Part shown: piece after piece, positions 1 to 9,258 of the stretch
Layout of the letters: each line of letters begins with the position of its first letter
How positions within the stretch are numbered: the stretch's first letter is position 1
Assembly: GCF_002007205.1 (NCBI RefSeq)
Contig: NZ_LAZS01000005.1
Span: 1,488,001-1,552,000 of the forward strand
Origin: Ensifer adhaerens
Lineage (GTDB): Bacteria > Pseudomonadota > Alphaproteobacteria > Rhizobiales > Rhizobiaceae
Length of the DNA: 64,000 nt
Direction of reading: 5' to 3'
Notes under the pieces: generated by a model
What the model saw: only the letters and a program-made list of their open reading frames with translations
What the model was told of the DNA's origin: nothing
Database searches by the model: none
Position numbers and translations under genes: made by a program

Positions 1-953
1 CCCAGTTCGTTCAGCGTGCCCTCGATCTTCGGACCGACGCCCGAGATCAGCTTGAGGTCGTCGACTGCCGCCGGCTTTTCGATGCCGGCCGGACGGTTCT
101 TGTCCTCAAGCGACGGCTTGCCGGACACGGCGGCCGTCTTGGCAGGCTTCGACTTGTCGACGGTGTCGCCTTCGATCTTGGCATTGGCAGCAGCTTCCGC
201 CTTTGCCGTCGCCGGCGTCTTCAGAGACGCATTGGTCTCGGTCGCAGCGGTCTTGGCACGGCCGGCATTCGACGGCGGAACAGAAACCGCCGGCTCGGCG
301 CTCGCCTTCTTTGGCGTCGCGGTCGTCTTTGCCGGAGCCGCATCCACCAGCATCAGGGTCGTCGGGCCGCCTTCCGGAGCCGAATAGATGCGATCGATCT
401 GCGGACCGGGGGTGACTTCAGCACCCTTGCCTGCTTCGAAACGGTCGATGATCTGCTCGAGCTGCTCGGGCGTCAGGTCTTCGAAGGTGTCCTTGAAGAT
501 CATGACCATCGGCGCGTTGACGCAGGCGCCCTGACATTCGACTTCTTCCCAGGAGAGCGTACCGCTCTCGTTGAGGGTGAAGGGGTCATGCGCGATCTTG
601 CTCTTGCAGACCTTGATCAGGTCTTCGGCGCCGCGCAGCATGCAGGGCGTCGTGCCGCAGACCTGAATGTGGGCACGCGTGCCGACCGGCTTCAACTGGA
701 ACTGGGTATAGAAGGTCGCAACTTCGAGCGCGCGGATGTACGGCATGCCAAGCATGTCAGCGATTGACTCGATGGCGGCCTTCGTGACCCAGCCGTCCTG
801 GTCCTGAGCGCGCATCAACAACGGGATGACGGCAGACTGCTCACGACCCTTGGGGTACTTATTGATCGTTTCCTTCGCCCAGGCGGCGTTCTCCTTGCTG
901 AAGGCAAAGCTCGCTGGCTGGACGGTGTCTTCGGCTAGTCGACGAACGGACAT
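1..953 (-). CDS. nuoE: NADH-quinone oxidoreductase subunit E (NuoE), 3' end outside the window
   Basis: 24-kDa thioredoxin-fold subunit of the peripheral arm of respiratory complex I. It carries the N1a [2Fe-2S] cluster beside the FMN subunit NuoF. The frame is open from ATG at 953 to the window edge, giving 317 residues. The four cluster cysteines are visible as C99-x4-C104 and C140-x3-C144. The conserved core ends near residue 200. After it the protein continues as an Ala/Lys/Thr-rich linker of about 100 residues and then the start of a helix-hairpin-helix-like segment ([13 protein letters not shown]), where the window cuts it. Such long C-terminal extensions occur in rhizobial NuoE; the classical protein is about 170-240 residues. 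It is the last visible gene of the leftward nuo operon. Confidence 0.95.
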   Translation of the reverse strand, partial: MSVRRLAEDTVQPASFAFSKENAAWAKETINKYPKGREQSAVIPLLMRAQDQDGWVTKAAIESIADMLGMPYIRALEVATFYTQFQLKPVGTRAHIQVCGTTPCMLRGAEDLIKVCKSKIAHDPFTLNESGTLSWEEVECQGACVNAPMVMIFKDTFEDLTPEQLEQIIDRFEAGKGAEVTPGPQIDRIYSAPEGGPTTLMLVDAAPAKTTATPKKASAEPAVSVPPSNAGRAKTAATETNASLKTPATAKAEAAANAKIEGDTVDKSKPAKTAAVSGKPSLEDKNRPAGIEKPAAVDDLKLISGVGPKIEGTLNEL

Positions 954-969
954 TCTAGTGGACACCTTA

Positions 970-1227
970 TCAGTTAATCGAACCGCACCGCGATTTCGTC
1001 ACCGAGACGAATTCACAGGCATAGGCTGACTGGTCTTTCTGCAAAAATACGATGTAGCGCGTGCCATTGGCGACCGCGGCCTTGATCTCGTAGCCCTTGG
1101 CAACGAGATCTGCCATCGAGCCCCCGCGCATGCCGCCCGACGTCGTGCCGGTATCGACCTGCTCCTGTGCGGGAGCGGCCGATGCGAGCGCGAGAAGAGC
1201 GAGCGTGGCCAGGGGCGCGAGACGCAT
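970..1227 (-). CDS. Small secreted protein of unknown function inside the nuo operon
   Basis: 85-residue protein with a clear Sec signal peptide: positively charged MRLAP start, hydrophobic stretch, and a likely cut after the ASAAPAQ region near residue 21. The mature part is about 64 residues with two cysteines near the C-terminus that could form a periplasmic disulfide. The start overlaps the nuoD stop by one base (TGATG) and nuoE begins 16 bases after its end, so it is almost certainly cotranscribed and translationally coupled with complex I genes. It is not one of the 14 standard Nuo subunits. A periplasmic accessory or assembly role is only an inference from position. Confidence 0.75.
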   Translation of the reverse strand: MRLAPLATLALLALASAAPAQEQVDTGTTSGGMRGGSMADLVAKGYEIKAAVANGTRYIVFLQKDQSAYACEFVSVTKSRCGSIN

Positions 1228-2417
1228 CAGCGGTCCACCTCACCGAACACGATATCGAGGGAGCCCAGCACGGCCGAAACGTCGGCAAGCTGGTGTCCCC
1301 GACAGAGGAAATCCATCGCCTGGAGATGCGCGTAACCCGGGGCACGGATCTTGCAGCGATAGGGCTTGTTGGTGCCGTCGGAGACGAGATAGACGCCGAA
1401 CTCGCCCTTCGGCGCTTCGACGGCGGTGTAAACTTCGCCGGCCGGCACGTGATAGCCTTCGGTGTAGAGCTTGAAGTGGTGGATCAGCGCTTCCATCGAA
1501 CGCTTCATCTCGCCGCGCTTGGGCGGAACGATCTTGCCGTCGAGCGACGAAACCGGGCCGACCTTCGCGTCGCCGAGCAGGCGATCGACGCACTGGCGCA
1601 TGATGCGCGCCGACTGGCGCATTTCGATCATGCGGATCAGATAGCGGTCGAAGCAGTCGCCGTTCTTGCCGATCGGGATGTCGAATTCCATATCCGAGTA
1701 GCACTCGTAGGGCTGCGAGCGACGTAGGTCCCAGGCAGCGCCCGAGCCGCGCACCATCACGCCCGAGAAGCCCCAAGCCCAGGCGTCGTCGAGCTTGACG
1801 ACGCCGATATCGACGTTGCGCTGCTTGAAGATACGGTTGCCGGTCAGAAGTTCGTCGATATCGTCGACGGTCTTCAGGAACGGATCGATCCACTTGCCGA
1901 TGTCTTCGACCAGTTCGTGCGGCAGGTCCTGGTGGACGCCGCCCGGACGGAAATAGGCCGAGTGCATGCGCGCGCCGCAGGCGCGCTCATAGAATACCAT
2001 CAGCTTTTCGCGCTCTTCGAAGCCCCAGAGCGGGGGCGTAAGCGCGCCGACGTCCATGGCCTGCGTCGTGACGTTCAGAAGGTGCGAGAGGATGCGGCCG
2101 ATTTCCGAATAGAGAACGCGGATCAACTGGCCGCGGATCGGCACCTCGGTGCCCGTCAGCTTTTCGACCGCAAGCGCGAAAGCGTGCTCTTGGTTCATGG
2201 GCGCCACGTAGTCGAGGCGGTCGAAATAGGGCACGGCCTGCAGGTAGGTCTTGGTCTCGATCAGCTTTTCGGTGCCGCGATGCAGCAGGCCGATATGCGG
2301 ATCGACGCGCTCGACGATTTCGCCATCAAGCTCGAGCACCAGACGAAGAACGCCGTGCGCCGCCGGATGCTGCGGACCAAAGTTGATGTTGAAGTTGCGG
2401 ACGTTGTGTTCGGTCAT
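1227..2417 (-). CDS. nuoD: NADH-quinone oxidoreductase subunit D (NuoD)
   Basis: 49-kDa subunit of complex I. It lies in the connecting module and forms much of the quinone-binding cavity with NuoB. The product is 396 residues, the usual alphaproteobacterial length. It opens with [22 protein letters not shown] and ends in the conserved [10 protein letters not shown] chose the ATG at 2417 because the conserved N-terminus begins there; the frame could be extended 17 residues upstream, but those are not conserved in character. It follows nuoC by 57 bases and overlaps the next small gene by one base. Confidence 0.97.
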   Translation of the reverse strand: MTEHNVRNFNINFGPQHPAAHGVLRLVLELDGEIVERVDPHIGLLHRGTEKLIETKTYLQAVPYFDRLDYVAPMNQEHAFALAVEKLTGTEVPIRGQLIRVLYSEIGRILSHLLNVTTQAMDVGALTPPLWGFEEREKLMVFYERACGARMHSAYFRPGGVHQDLPHELVEDIGKWIDPFLKTVDDIDELLTGNRIFKQRNVDIGVVKLDDAWAWGFSGVMVRGSGAAWDLRRSQPYECYSDMEFDIPIGKNGDCFDRYLIRMIEMRQSARIMRQCVDRLLGDAKVGPVSSLDGKIVPPKRGEMKRSMEALIHHFKLYTEGYHVPAGEVYTAVEAPKGEFGVYLVSDGTNKPYRCKIRAPGYAHLQAMDFLCRGHQLADVSAVLGSLDIVFGEVDR

Positions 2418-2474
2418 ACCGATTGCTCCAGGCCGGACGGCAGCCGCTTGGCGGCTACCGCGGACCACTTAGTC

Positions 2475-3080
2475 TCACCGTGCTTTCGCCTTCTCGTCGC
2501 CGGGCAACACGTAATCCGTGCCTTCCCAGGGAGAGAGGAAGTCGAAGTTGCGGAATTCCTGCTTCAGCTCGACGGGTTCGTAGACGACGCGCTTGGCTTC
2601 GTCGTCGTAACGCACTTCGACAAAACCGGTGACCGGGAAGTCCTTGCGCAGCGGATGTCCTTCAAAACCGTAGTCCGTCAGGATGCGGCGCAGGTCCGGA
2701 TGGCCGGTAAACAGGATGCCGTACATGTCGTAGGCTTCGCGCTCGAACCAATCGGCGCCAGGATAGACCGGCGTTGCCGACGGCACCGGCTCGTTCTCGC
2801 CGGTCGAAACCTTGACGCGCACGCGCAGGTTCTGGCGCGGCGACAAGAGGTGGTAGACGACGTCGAAACGGTCCGGCCGCTGCGGCCAGTCGACGCCGCA
2901 GACGTCGACGAAGTTGACGAAGGCGCATTGCACGTCGTCGCGCAGGAAAGTCAGCAGCGCGATGAGGTTGGCAGACGTCGTCGTCAGCGTCAGCTCGCCA
3001 TAGGCCAGCGACGCGTCGGAGATCAGCGCACCGCGCGTTTCGCGCAGGTAGGACGCAAGCTCGTTCAGGGCTTCACTCAT
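2475..3080 (-). CDS. nuoC: NADH-quinone oxidoreductase subunit C (NuoC)
   Basis: 30-kDa subunit of complex I, 201 residues. The family signature ERE(A/T)[22 protein letters not shown] is present in the C-terminal half, followed by the basic HPLRKDFP segment typical of the family. It is separate from NuoD, as in alphaproteobacteria, rather than fused as in E. coli. It lies 17 bases after nuoB in the leftward operon. It contributes to the connecting module between the NADH dehydrogenase arm and the membrane arm and carries no cofactor. Confidence 0.97.
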   Translation of the reverse strand: MSEALNELASYLRETRGALISDASLAYGELTLTTTSANLIALLTFLRDDVQCAFVNFVDVCGVDWPQRPDRFDVVYHLLSPRQNLRVRVKVSTGENEPVPSATPVYPGADWFEREAYDMYGILFTGHPDLRRILTDYGFEGHPLRKDFPVTGFVEVRYDDEAKRVVYEPVELKQEFRNFDFLSPWEGTDYVLPGDEKAKAR

Positions 3081-3097
3081 ATCAAAACCCCCTGCCC

Positions 3098-3676
3098 TTA
3101 GCGCTCGATCGTGCCGGTCCGGCGGATCTTCTTCTGCAGCAGGAGCACGCCGTAAAGCAGCGCTTCTGCCGTGGGAGGACAGCCTGGCACGTAGATGTCG
3201 ACGGGAACGACGCGGTCGCAGCCGCGAACGACGGAATAGGAATAGTGGTAGTAGCCGCCACCGTTGGCGCAGGAGCCCATCGAAATGACGTAACGCGGTT
3301 CCGGCATCTGGTCATAGACCTTGCGGAGCGCGGGCGCCATCTTGTTGGTCAGCGTGCCGGCGACAATCATGACGTCGGACTGGCGCGGCGAGGCGCGGGG
3401 CGCGAAGCCGAAGCGCTCGGCGTCGTAACGCGGCATGGACATCTGCATCATCTCGACCGCGCAGCAGGCGAGACCGAAGGTCATCCACATCAGCGAGCCG
3501 GTACGGGCCCAGTTGATGAGCTCGTCGGTCGAGGTGACGAGAAAGCCCTTGTCGGCGAGTTCATTGTTGATCTCGCCGAAGAATGCGTCATTGCTGCCGA
3601 TCGGCTTGCCGGTCGAGGGATCGATGATCCCCTTCGGCTTGGGCGCAACGAGCGTGGTGCCGGAGGTCAGTTCCAT
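3098..3676 (-). CDS. nuoB: NADH-quinone oxidoreductase subunit B (NuoB)
   Basis: PSST subunit of complex I. It carries the terminal [4Fe-4S] cluster N2 that passes electrons to quinone. Ligands are visible in LACCAVEMM, in [10 protein letters not shown] and in [12 protein letters not shown] prefer the ATG at 3676 (192 residues, MELTSGTT) to the one at 3697 because an AAGGGAG Shine-Dalgarno sits at proper spacing before it. The start then overlaps the nuoA stop by 10 bases, a sign of coupled translation. The N-terminal about 30 residues are not conserved in the family. Confidence 0.95.
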   Translation of the reverse strand: MELTSGTTLVAPKPKGIIDPSTGKPIGSNDAFFGEINNELADKGFLVTSTDELINWARTGSLMWMTFGLACCAVEMMQMSMPRYDAERFGFAPRASPRQSDVMIVAGTLTNKMAPALRKVYDQMPEPRYVISMGSCANGGGYYHYSYSVVRGCDRVVPVDIYVPGCPPTAEALLYGVLLLQKKIRRTGTIER

Positions 3677-4032
3677 TCCAGCGCTCCCTTCTTCCATTCA
3701 TAGATAAAGCCGATCGTCAGCACGCCGAGGAAGACCATCATCGACCAGAAACCGAACCAGCCCAACTCATGGAACGAGACCGCCCAGGGGAAGAGGAAGG
3801 CAACTTCGAGGTCGAAGATGATGAAGAGGATCGACACGAGGTAGAAGCGGATGTCGAACTTCATGCGGGCGTCGTCGAACGCATTGAAGCCGCACTCGTA
3901 GGCCGACAGCTTTTCCGAATCAGGAGCCTTGAAGGCGACGGCGAAGGGAGCAATCAGAAGCGCCAAGCCGATCACCAATGCGATTCCAATGAAAATCGCG
4001 ATCGGAACGTAGGAACCGAGAAGTTCAGTCAT
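3667..4032 (-). CDS. nuoA: NADH-quinone oxidoreductase subunit A (NuoA)
   Basis: Small membrane subunit of complex I, 121 residues with three hydrophobic helices (about 6-28, 62-84 and 90-110). It carries the conserved [12 protein letters not shown] segment between helices 1 and 2, which faces the quinone channel. The ATG at 4032 gives the canonical [11 protein letters not shown] start; a much longer upstream frame exists but runs through the upstream region into the tRNA genes and is not coding. It is the first gene of the operon, so the promoter must lie in the 298 bases between it and the tRNA-Asp gene. Confidence 0.97.
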   Translation of the reverse strand: MTELLGSYVPIAIFIGIALVIGLALLIAPFAVAFKAPDSEKLSAYECGFNAFDDARMKFDIRFYLVSILFIIFDLEVAFLFPWAVSFHELGWFGFWSMMVFLGVLTIGFIYEWKKGALEWN

Positions 4033-4330
4033 TGTTATCCGTCCCTGCCTGCGGGAGGGCGCATGGGAGAGCGCCAGATCAACAAATCTCGCAGGCCGAA
4101 AAATATGTTGCAACGCCGGAGTGGTTAGCGCAGCCCGCGCCCTCGCGCAAGCCTTGAGGGGCCATTTAAACCGGTTCGCGACACAGGAACAAACAGGCGG
4201 GCGTGACAAAGCGCGGAATTGCGGGCCGGCATGCACTTTACCGTAAAACAAACGGGCGCGAGACAGATTGCCGCAGCGCACAATTGGCGCCCCCGCGCGA
4301 AACGCAAAAACTGGTATCGGAGAGAAGAAA

Positions 4331-4407
4331 TGGCGCGAGTGACGGGGCTCGAACCCGCGACCTCCGGCGTGACAGGCCGGCACTCTAACCGACTGAGCTA
4401 CACCCGC
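4331..4407 (-). tRNA. tRNA-Asp (GTC), copy 1
   Basis: 77-nt cloverleaf read on the minus strand with encoded CCA. The acceptor stem GCGGGTG pairs with CACTCGC, the anticodon loop CTGTCAC gives anticodon GTC, and the T-arm contains GGTTCGAGCC. The sequence is identical to the second copy at 4484-4560. Confidence 0.97.
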
Positions 4408-4483
4408 GCACTATGACCGTGAACGATCATTATTACCACCATCGGCGCTTCCTGAGAATGCCTAGGCAGGACCAGATCAAGAG

Positions 4484-4560
4484 TGGCGCGAGTGACGGGG
4501 CTCGAACCCGCGACCTCCGGCGTGACAGGCCGGCACTCTAACCGACTGAGCTACACCCGC
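4484..4560 (-). tRNA. tRNA-Asp (GTC), copy 2
   Basis: Identical 77-nt duplicate of the neighbouring tRNA-Asp, 76 bases away on the same strand with encoded CCA. The pair is probably transcribed together from the promoter at 4626-4654. Confidence 0.97.
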
Positions 4561-4625
4561 ATCATCTTGACTTGGTTGGGACGTTTCCGCCCCGCATCGA
4601 GCAGCAGCGCCGTTCGATGAGCGGC

Positions 4626-4654
4626 TAACTAAGCGGTTCGCCTTGGGGTGTCAA
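4626..4654 (-). promoter_or_regulatory. Probable sigma70 promoter of the tRNA-Asp pair
   Basis: On the minus strand a perfect -35 TTGACA (4654-4649) is followed after exactly 17 bases by TAGTTA (4631-4626), a weak -10 match. It lies about 66 bases before the first tRNA-Asp on its own strand. Confidence 0.5.
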
Positions 4655-5009
4655 GCGTGTTTGAAGACAAATCCGTGACGGAATGAAAATTGATCCACAG
4701 GGCAGCAAGACGACAAAGTCCGGCAGGCCCGGTTCATTCACGGGACGCAGCCGCATCTCCAATCCGATTGTCCCTTCCTATGACGCGCGGCGATCTCGCT
4801 CGGCGATTCCATTCCGCGCCCTTCCCTGCCACGGCGACAGCCGAAGAGACGCTTTCTTGTCCACAGCCAGAAACCCCGGCAATTTGGGACATCGCGCTCG
4901 CGCTCGCAAAAAAAATCATAAAAACGATACAAATGCTCTTGCGGTTTTTTTCGGTTACGCCTAGATCACGGCCACCGACGCGGCGGACTGAACCGGTCCA
5001 AACGCGGAA
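4655..5009. other. Intergenic region between tRNA-Asp pair and tRNA-Val
   Basis: No convincing gene is seen. Short frames here lack ribosome binding sites and recognisable protein character. A stretch of A runs and a seven-T run lies at 4910-4951. TTGCGG (4939-4944), 17 bases, then TAGATC (4962-4967) is a possible weak promoter for the tRNA-Val gene. Confidence 0.4.
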
Positions 5010-5085
5010 GGGCGATTAGCTCAGTTGGTAGAGCGCCTCGTTTACACCGAGGATGTCGGGAGTTCGAGTCTCTCATCGCCCACCA
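5010..5085 (+). tRNA. tRNA-Val (TAC)
   Basis: 76-nt cloverleaf with encoded CCA. The acceptor GGGCGAT pairs with ATCGCCC, the anticodon stem-loop CCTCG-TTTACAC-CGAGG gives anticodon TAC, and the T-loop is GTTCGAG. Confidence 0.97.
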
Positions 5086-5160
5086 TTTTTCCTTCTCTTC
5101 CCAAATTTTCGATTAAGACGGCGATCCTGCAGCGCTGGAACCTCGTCGCGGCCGTGCCCG

Positions 5161-5193
5161 TCATAAACCGAGAATTGTTCATAAACCGAGAAT
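5161..5193. repeat. Tandem 15-bp direct repeat, period 18
   Basis: TCATAAACCGAGAAT occurs twice (5161-5175 and 5179-5193) separated by TGT. It lies in the 231-base gap between the tRNA-Val and the convergent cupin gene. Nothing else is seen in that gap. The role is unknown. Confidence 0.6.
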
Positions 5194-5316
5194 ACGGCCT
5201 GGCAGGCGGAGTGACTGTTTGCGTGCGGACAGCGGCCATCCGGACCAGCGCCTGCCCCTCCCCACGAGCAACCGGGCCGCCCGCACCGTCCGCCAGTTAA
5301 TTCTATCGCACCCGCC

Positions 5317-5715
5317 CTATGCCCCGCGGTACTGCTCGTCGCTGACATGCTCCAGCCAATCCACAGCCTTGCCGTCGAGCGCCTCCTGGATGGCGAGGTG
5401 AACCATCGCGGTATCGGCTGCGGCACCGTGCCAGTGTTTTTCACCCGGCGGGAACCAGACGACGTCGCCCACGCGAATCTCACGGATCGGGCCGCCCCAG
5501 GTCTGCGCCAGGCCGCGGCCGGCGGTCACGACCAAGGTCTGGCCGAGCGGATGGGTGTGCCAGGCGGTGCGGGCACCCGGCTCGAAGGTGACGCTGACGG
5601 CGCGGACGCGCGCCGGGTCTGCGGCCTCGATCACCGGGTCCTGCCGCACCGTGCCGGTGAAGTACTCCGCCGGAGCGCGCATCGAAGGTCTCGATCCACC
5701 GGGTATGATGTCCAT
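5317..5715 (-). CDS. Cupin-domain protein, (R)-mandelonitrile lyase-like family
   Basis: 132-residue single-domain cupin. The metal-binding motif is visible as H-x-H ([11 protein letters not shown], about residues 53-55), and the second motif as [10 protein letters not shown] near residue 93. The early segment [12 protein letters not shown] is typical of the small cupins annotated as carboxymuconolactone-decarboxylase-associated or (R)-mandelonitrile lyase-like. It is likely a cytoplasmic metal-dependent enzyme of unknown substrate. Its only close neighbour on the strand is yhaN upstream, 87 bases away, so it may be read from the same transcript, but nothing links the functions. Confidence 0.8.
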   Translation of the reverse strand: MDIIPGGSRPSMRAPAEYFTGTVRQDPVIEAADPARVRAVSVTFEPGARTAWHTHPLGQTLVVTAGRGLAQTWGGPIREIRVGDVVWFPPGEKHWHGAAADTAMVHLAIQEALDGKAVDWLEHVSDEQYRGA

Positions 5716-5802
5716 CTCTCGTTCCTCCGGTTTTCGTTTGCGTCGCTTCTGCCCCGCGAAAGTGCGTCACGGCCAACGGGCACTCGCTCGCCCGCGAGCC
5801 TA

Positions 5803-8800
5803 TCATAACCTGTGGATTGTCACAGTCGGGCAGGCCTCACGGGCAATCTCGCAAAGATGTTCGTGGTGCGTCAGATAGATCACCTGGCCGACACGCGCCA
5901 TTTCGGCCATCTGCTCGAACGCGCGGCCGGCACGCCCGTCGTCGAAGGTCTCCATGATGTCGTCGGCAATGAAGGGCAGCGATTCGCGCGCCGCAGCGAT
6001 TTCGTGATAGCCGGCGATTCTGAGCGCCAGATAGAGTTGGAATCGGGTGCCCTTGGAAAGATCCTTGGCAAGTTTCGATCCGCCGGCCGAGGCATTGGCG
6101 ATCAGGAACTCCTGCCCCTTGTCGGATTGCGCCGACAGGCCGGAATATTCTCCGCCGCTAATCCGGCTGAAGGTTTCGGAAGCGCGGCGCATCATCGCGC
6201 TGCGATGCCGCTCGCGAAAGAGCCGAAGCGCGGTCTCGGCGGCGATGACGCCTGCGCGGAGCCGCAGATAGGCAAGCGCCTTGCCCTCGATGTCGAGCAG
6301 CAGCGTTCTGCGTTTCTGTTCGAGCTCGGCGACCGTATCGCCCCCCTCGACAGCGGCGAGCGCCTTTTCCCTCTCGCGCATCTCCGTATGCAGTTCGCTG
6401 ACGTCGCGGTCGCTTTCTTCGAGCGCCGCGTCCAGCCGCGCCAGTTCCAGCCTGACCTTCGTGTCATCGAGTTCCGCGAGCAACGTCTCAGCCTGTTCGC
6501 TCTCGGCGACACCGAGGCGGGAGGCAAGATCCGCCTCCGATTCGGCGATGCGCTCGCGCAGGCGCTGCTGCTCGCGGCCGGCCTCGAAAAGCTGCGCCGC
6601 TTCGTCGAGCGTTTCGCAACCGAAGAATTCAAGGACCAGCCGCCTGCGCGCCGCATGCAGCTCCCGTTCGGAGCAAGCGACACGCCGCTCGTCCTCCAGG
6701 CGCGCAAGTTCCGCGAGGAAGGTTGCACGGCGATCCGAAAGCCGTTGCGCCTCGGCCGCGCGCGCTTTCAGCGTCATATAGGTCGTCAGCGTGTCATCTG
6801 CGGTCGCCCCGCAGGCAAGCTCGGCAATAGCGCGGTCAAATTCGATCTGGTCCTTGCGCATGCCGGCGATGCGATAATCGAGGTCGGCCTTGCGCTGCGT
6901 GAGCTTGTCGAGCTCCTGCAGGATCGCAAGCATCGGACCGATCTGCTCGGGCGTCGGAGGCTCGCTGCGCGCGGACAGCCAGCTTTTCGCAAGAAGCTCC
7001 GTCCATTGCTCTTTCCAGGCGGCCATGGCGCCTTCCGCAACGTCGAGAGCCGATCGCCGGCTCTCGAGAACCGTTCGCGCCCGTTTCGCCGCTTCGCGAG
7101 CCGCGCTGCGGGCGCCGTCCATGGCGCGTGCCTGCGATACCGCCTGCTCGGCGGCAGGGAGAAGACTGTCGAGCCGTTCCGGCAGGCGTCCGCCCATGTC
7201 TATGGCCGCAAGCTCCTCGCGCAGGCCGGCAATCGCTTCGGTCTCCTCGACATGTGCGCGATCGAAATCCTGGCGCGCGGCGCGCAAGTGCGCGCGCAGT
7301 TCCAGTGCCGCAAGCCGGATGGTCAACCACGCTTCCAGTTGCGTCAGGCTTTTGACGTTAGGTAAGCCGCAGGCCAAAGCGCCTGTTGCCAACTCCTGCG
7401 CCTGCCCTGCCGCATCAGCCAGAGATTGCTGCTCCTGTTCGCGCAGCGCCTTGATGCGGGCACGTCGCTCGACGATCGACAGCGACAGGCCGCGCATGTC
7501 GGCAAGCCGCGTCGTTTCGGCAAGGCGCCGCGCGGTAAGCTCGTCGTCTTCGCCCATGACCCGCTCGAAGGCGATGGCCGTTTGGCATGCAAGCTCAGCC
7601 TTGTGCTGGCGCCACGCTTCGTCCCGACGCTTACGGAGCGCCATGGCCGACGCATCGTCCATAGTGCCACCGACAGCGGACAGCCCAGCCAGCCGCGCCT
7701 CCTCACCCGCCAGCAGTTCCTGCTCGGCGGCGATTCGGTCGACAACACGCAGATGCCGCTCCTCCTGGCTGGCAGCCGCCTTGCGCCACGCCTCGAGCGT
7801 TGCCGGCGACGGCACGTCGCGCGCGAGCAGATCGTCGGCCGTCCCGGCAAAGGGCTTCAGCAGCACGAGCTTGTCGGCGAGTTCCGCATCCAGCCGGTCG
7901 ATGGCCTGCTGCGCCGCTTGCTTCCGCAGGACGCAGTCACTGCGCCGCATCAGCGACAGCCGCTCGGCGAGGCTGGTAACGTCCGCGGCACCCTGCTCTT
8001 CGAGCCGGGCCAGTTCGCATTCGGCGTCCCGATCCGATTCGACGGAACTTTGCAGCTCCTGGCGCGCCGAAGCCAGACGCTCGACGAGAGCCGAGTGCCG
8101 GCGGGCGAGATCCTGAAGCTGCGCAGCGGTCCCGGCCGGCAATAAGAGCGCCCCTGGGTCGCGGTCCGCCGGCTCGCCGAGCCGCAACAGGCAGCCGAGA
8201 ATTTCCGCCGCGGTCCGTGCCAGATCCTCCAGTCGAGACGGCATGTCGCGCGCCGCTGTCACATAGCGCGCGTCAAGTGCTGTGTCCTGAAGCGCAGTCA
8301 GCCGCTCGATCAGGCAGAGACCTTCCTTATCGAACGGCATTTCGTCGAGAGCGTCGCGGCGATGCTGGATTTCGCTGTCGCTTTGCCGCAGCCTGATCTC
8401 GATCTCAGCTTCCTGCCGTCGTAGCGCCGGCAGTCCGCTGACCCACTCCGCCGGCGGGACCGGCAGCGGCGGCGCGCTCGCCAGTTCCGCGCGGAGGACA
8501 AGCAGCCGGCCGAAATGCGGTAGCGCCTCGATCTCGGCTTTCAGGCGAGCCCGCGCCAACCGCAACTCGGCCCGACGCGTGATCGCTTCGTCGTGCCGTT
8601 CGCGCGCCTGCGTCAGCGTCTTGCGCAGCGCCGCATATTCGCGCGCATTGATATCGAGCGCGTTGCGTTCGGTCCTCAGGGCCTCGAGCTCGCCTTTGAG
8701 TTCCGCCAGCTGATGCTTGCGCGCCTGCGGGCGGTAGAAGCCGTCGGCCTGCGCCCGCAGGGCGGTGAGTATAGCCGTGCTGTCCGGCAGGCCCGAGCTT

Positions 8801-9258
8801 GCGGAAAACAGCAGCGATCCGAGCTCGCCCTCGCTTTTCAGGATCGCTTCGCCGCCATTCTCGATGCTCTCGTCATCGAGCGAGAACATCATCTGGTAGG
8901 TGTCGCGATCGATGGCGCCGAGCACGCCTGAAAACAAGTTGTCGGGCAAGGGCTGCTCGTCGGCACCGACCAGCGAATTCGTCTTTCGCTTGATCCGGAA
9001 GGCGCGGTCGGTGCGGCCGGCGGCTTCGATCGTGCCGCCGACGCGCATCGTCGGGTATGGATGCAGGAAGCCATAGGGGCTCGAATGTTCGATACCGAAG
9101 AGCAGATCCAGGAAACCGGAGAAAAGGGTCGATTTGCCGGCTTCGTTCGGGCCGTAGACGATGTGCAGGTCTGGTATGCCGGGCACCCCGCGACCGAAGT
9201 CGAGGCGGCGATCGGTGAACTTGCCGTAGCGGACGAGATCGAGTGCGTTGAGCCGCAT
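5803..9258 (-). CDS. SMC/Rad50-like AAA ATPase of the YhaN family
   Basis: 1151-residue ATPase built like Rad50/SbcC. The N-terminal lobe has MRLNALDLVRYGKFTDRRLDF and a Walker A GPNEAGKST at about residues 37-45. A very long charged Ala/Arg/Glu-rich coiled-coil region spans about 170-1000. The C-terminal lobe has an LSKGT signature, a Walker B LPFIADDIMETFD and a switch histidine in LTHHEHL. The start overlaps the upstream nuclease gene stop by one base, the classic head partner arrangement (compare Bacillus YhaN/YhaO and SbcC/SbcD). Together they probably form a nuclease complex acting on DNA ends. Function beyond that is inferred. Confidence 0.88.
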   Translation of the reverse strand: MRLNALDLVRYGKFTDRRLDFGRGVPGIPDLHIVYGPNEAGKSTLFSGFLDLLFGIEHSSPYGFLHPYPTMRVGGTIEAAGRTDRAFRIKRKTNSLVGADEQPLPDNLFSGVLGAIDRDTYQMMFSLDDESIENGGEAILKSEGELGSLLFSASSGLPDSTAILTALRAQADGFYRPQARKHQLAELKGELEALRTERNALDINAREYAALRKTLTQARERHDEAITRRAELRLARARLKAEIEALPHFGRLLVLRAELASAPPLPVPPAEWVSGLPALRRQEAEIEIRLRQSDSEIQHRRDALDEMPFDKEGLCLIERLTALQDTALDARYVTAARDMPSRLEDLARTAAEILGCLLRLGEPADRDPGALLLPAGTAAQLQDLARRHSALVERLASARQELQSSVESDRDAECELARLEEQGAADVTSLAERLSLMRRSDCVLRKQAAQQAIDRLDAELADKLVLLKPFAGTADDLLARDVPSPATLEAWRKAAASQEERHLRVVDRIAAEQELLAGEEARLAGLSAVGGTMDDASAMALRKRRDEAWRQHKAELACQTAIAFERVMGEDDELTARRLAETTRLADMRGLSLSIVERRARIKALREQEQQSLADAAGQAQELATGALACGLPNVKSLTQLEAWLTIRLAALELRAHLRAARQDFDRAHVEETEAIAGLREELAAIDMGGRLPERLDSLLPAAEQAVSQARAMDGARSAAREAAKRARTVLESRRSALDVAEGAMAAWKEQWTELLAKSWLSARSEPPTPEQIGPMLAILQELDKLTQRKADLDYRIAGMRKDQIEFDRAIAELACGATADDTLTTYMTLKARAAEAQRLSDRRATFLAELARLEDERRVACSERELHAARRRLVLEFFGCETLDEAAQLFEAGREQQRLRERIAESEADLASRLGVAESEQAETLLAELDDTKVRLELARLDAALEESDRDVSELHTEMREREKALAAVEGGDTVAELEQKRRTLLLDIEGKALAYLRLRAGVIAAETALRLFRERHRSAMMRRASETFSRISGGEYSGLSAQSDKGQEFLIANASAGGSKLAKDLSKGTRFQLYLALRIAGYHEIAAARESLPFIADDIMETFDDGRAGRAFEQMAEMARVGQVIYLTHHEHLCEIAREACPTVTIHRL

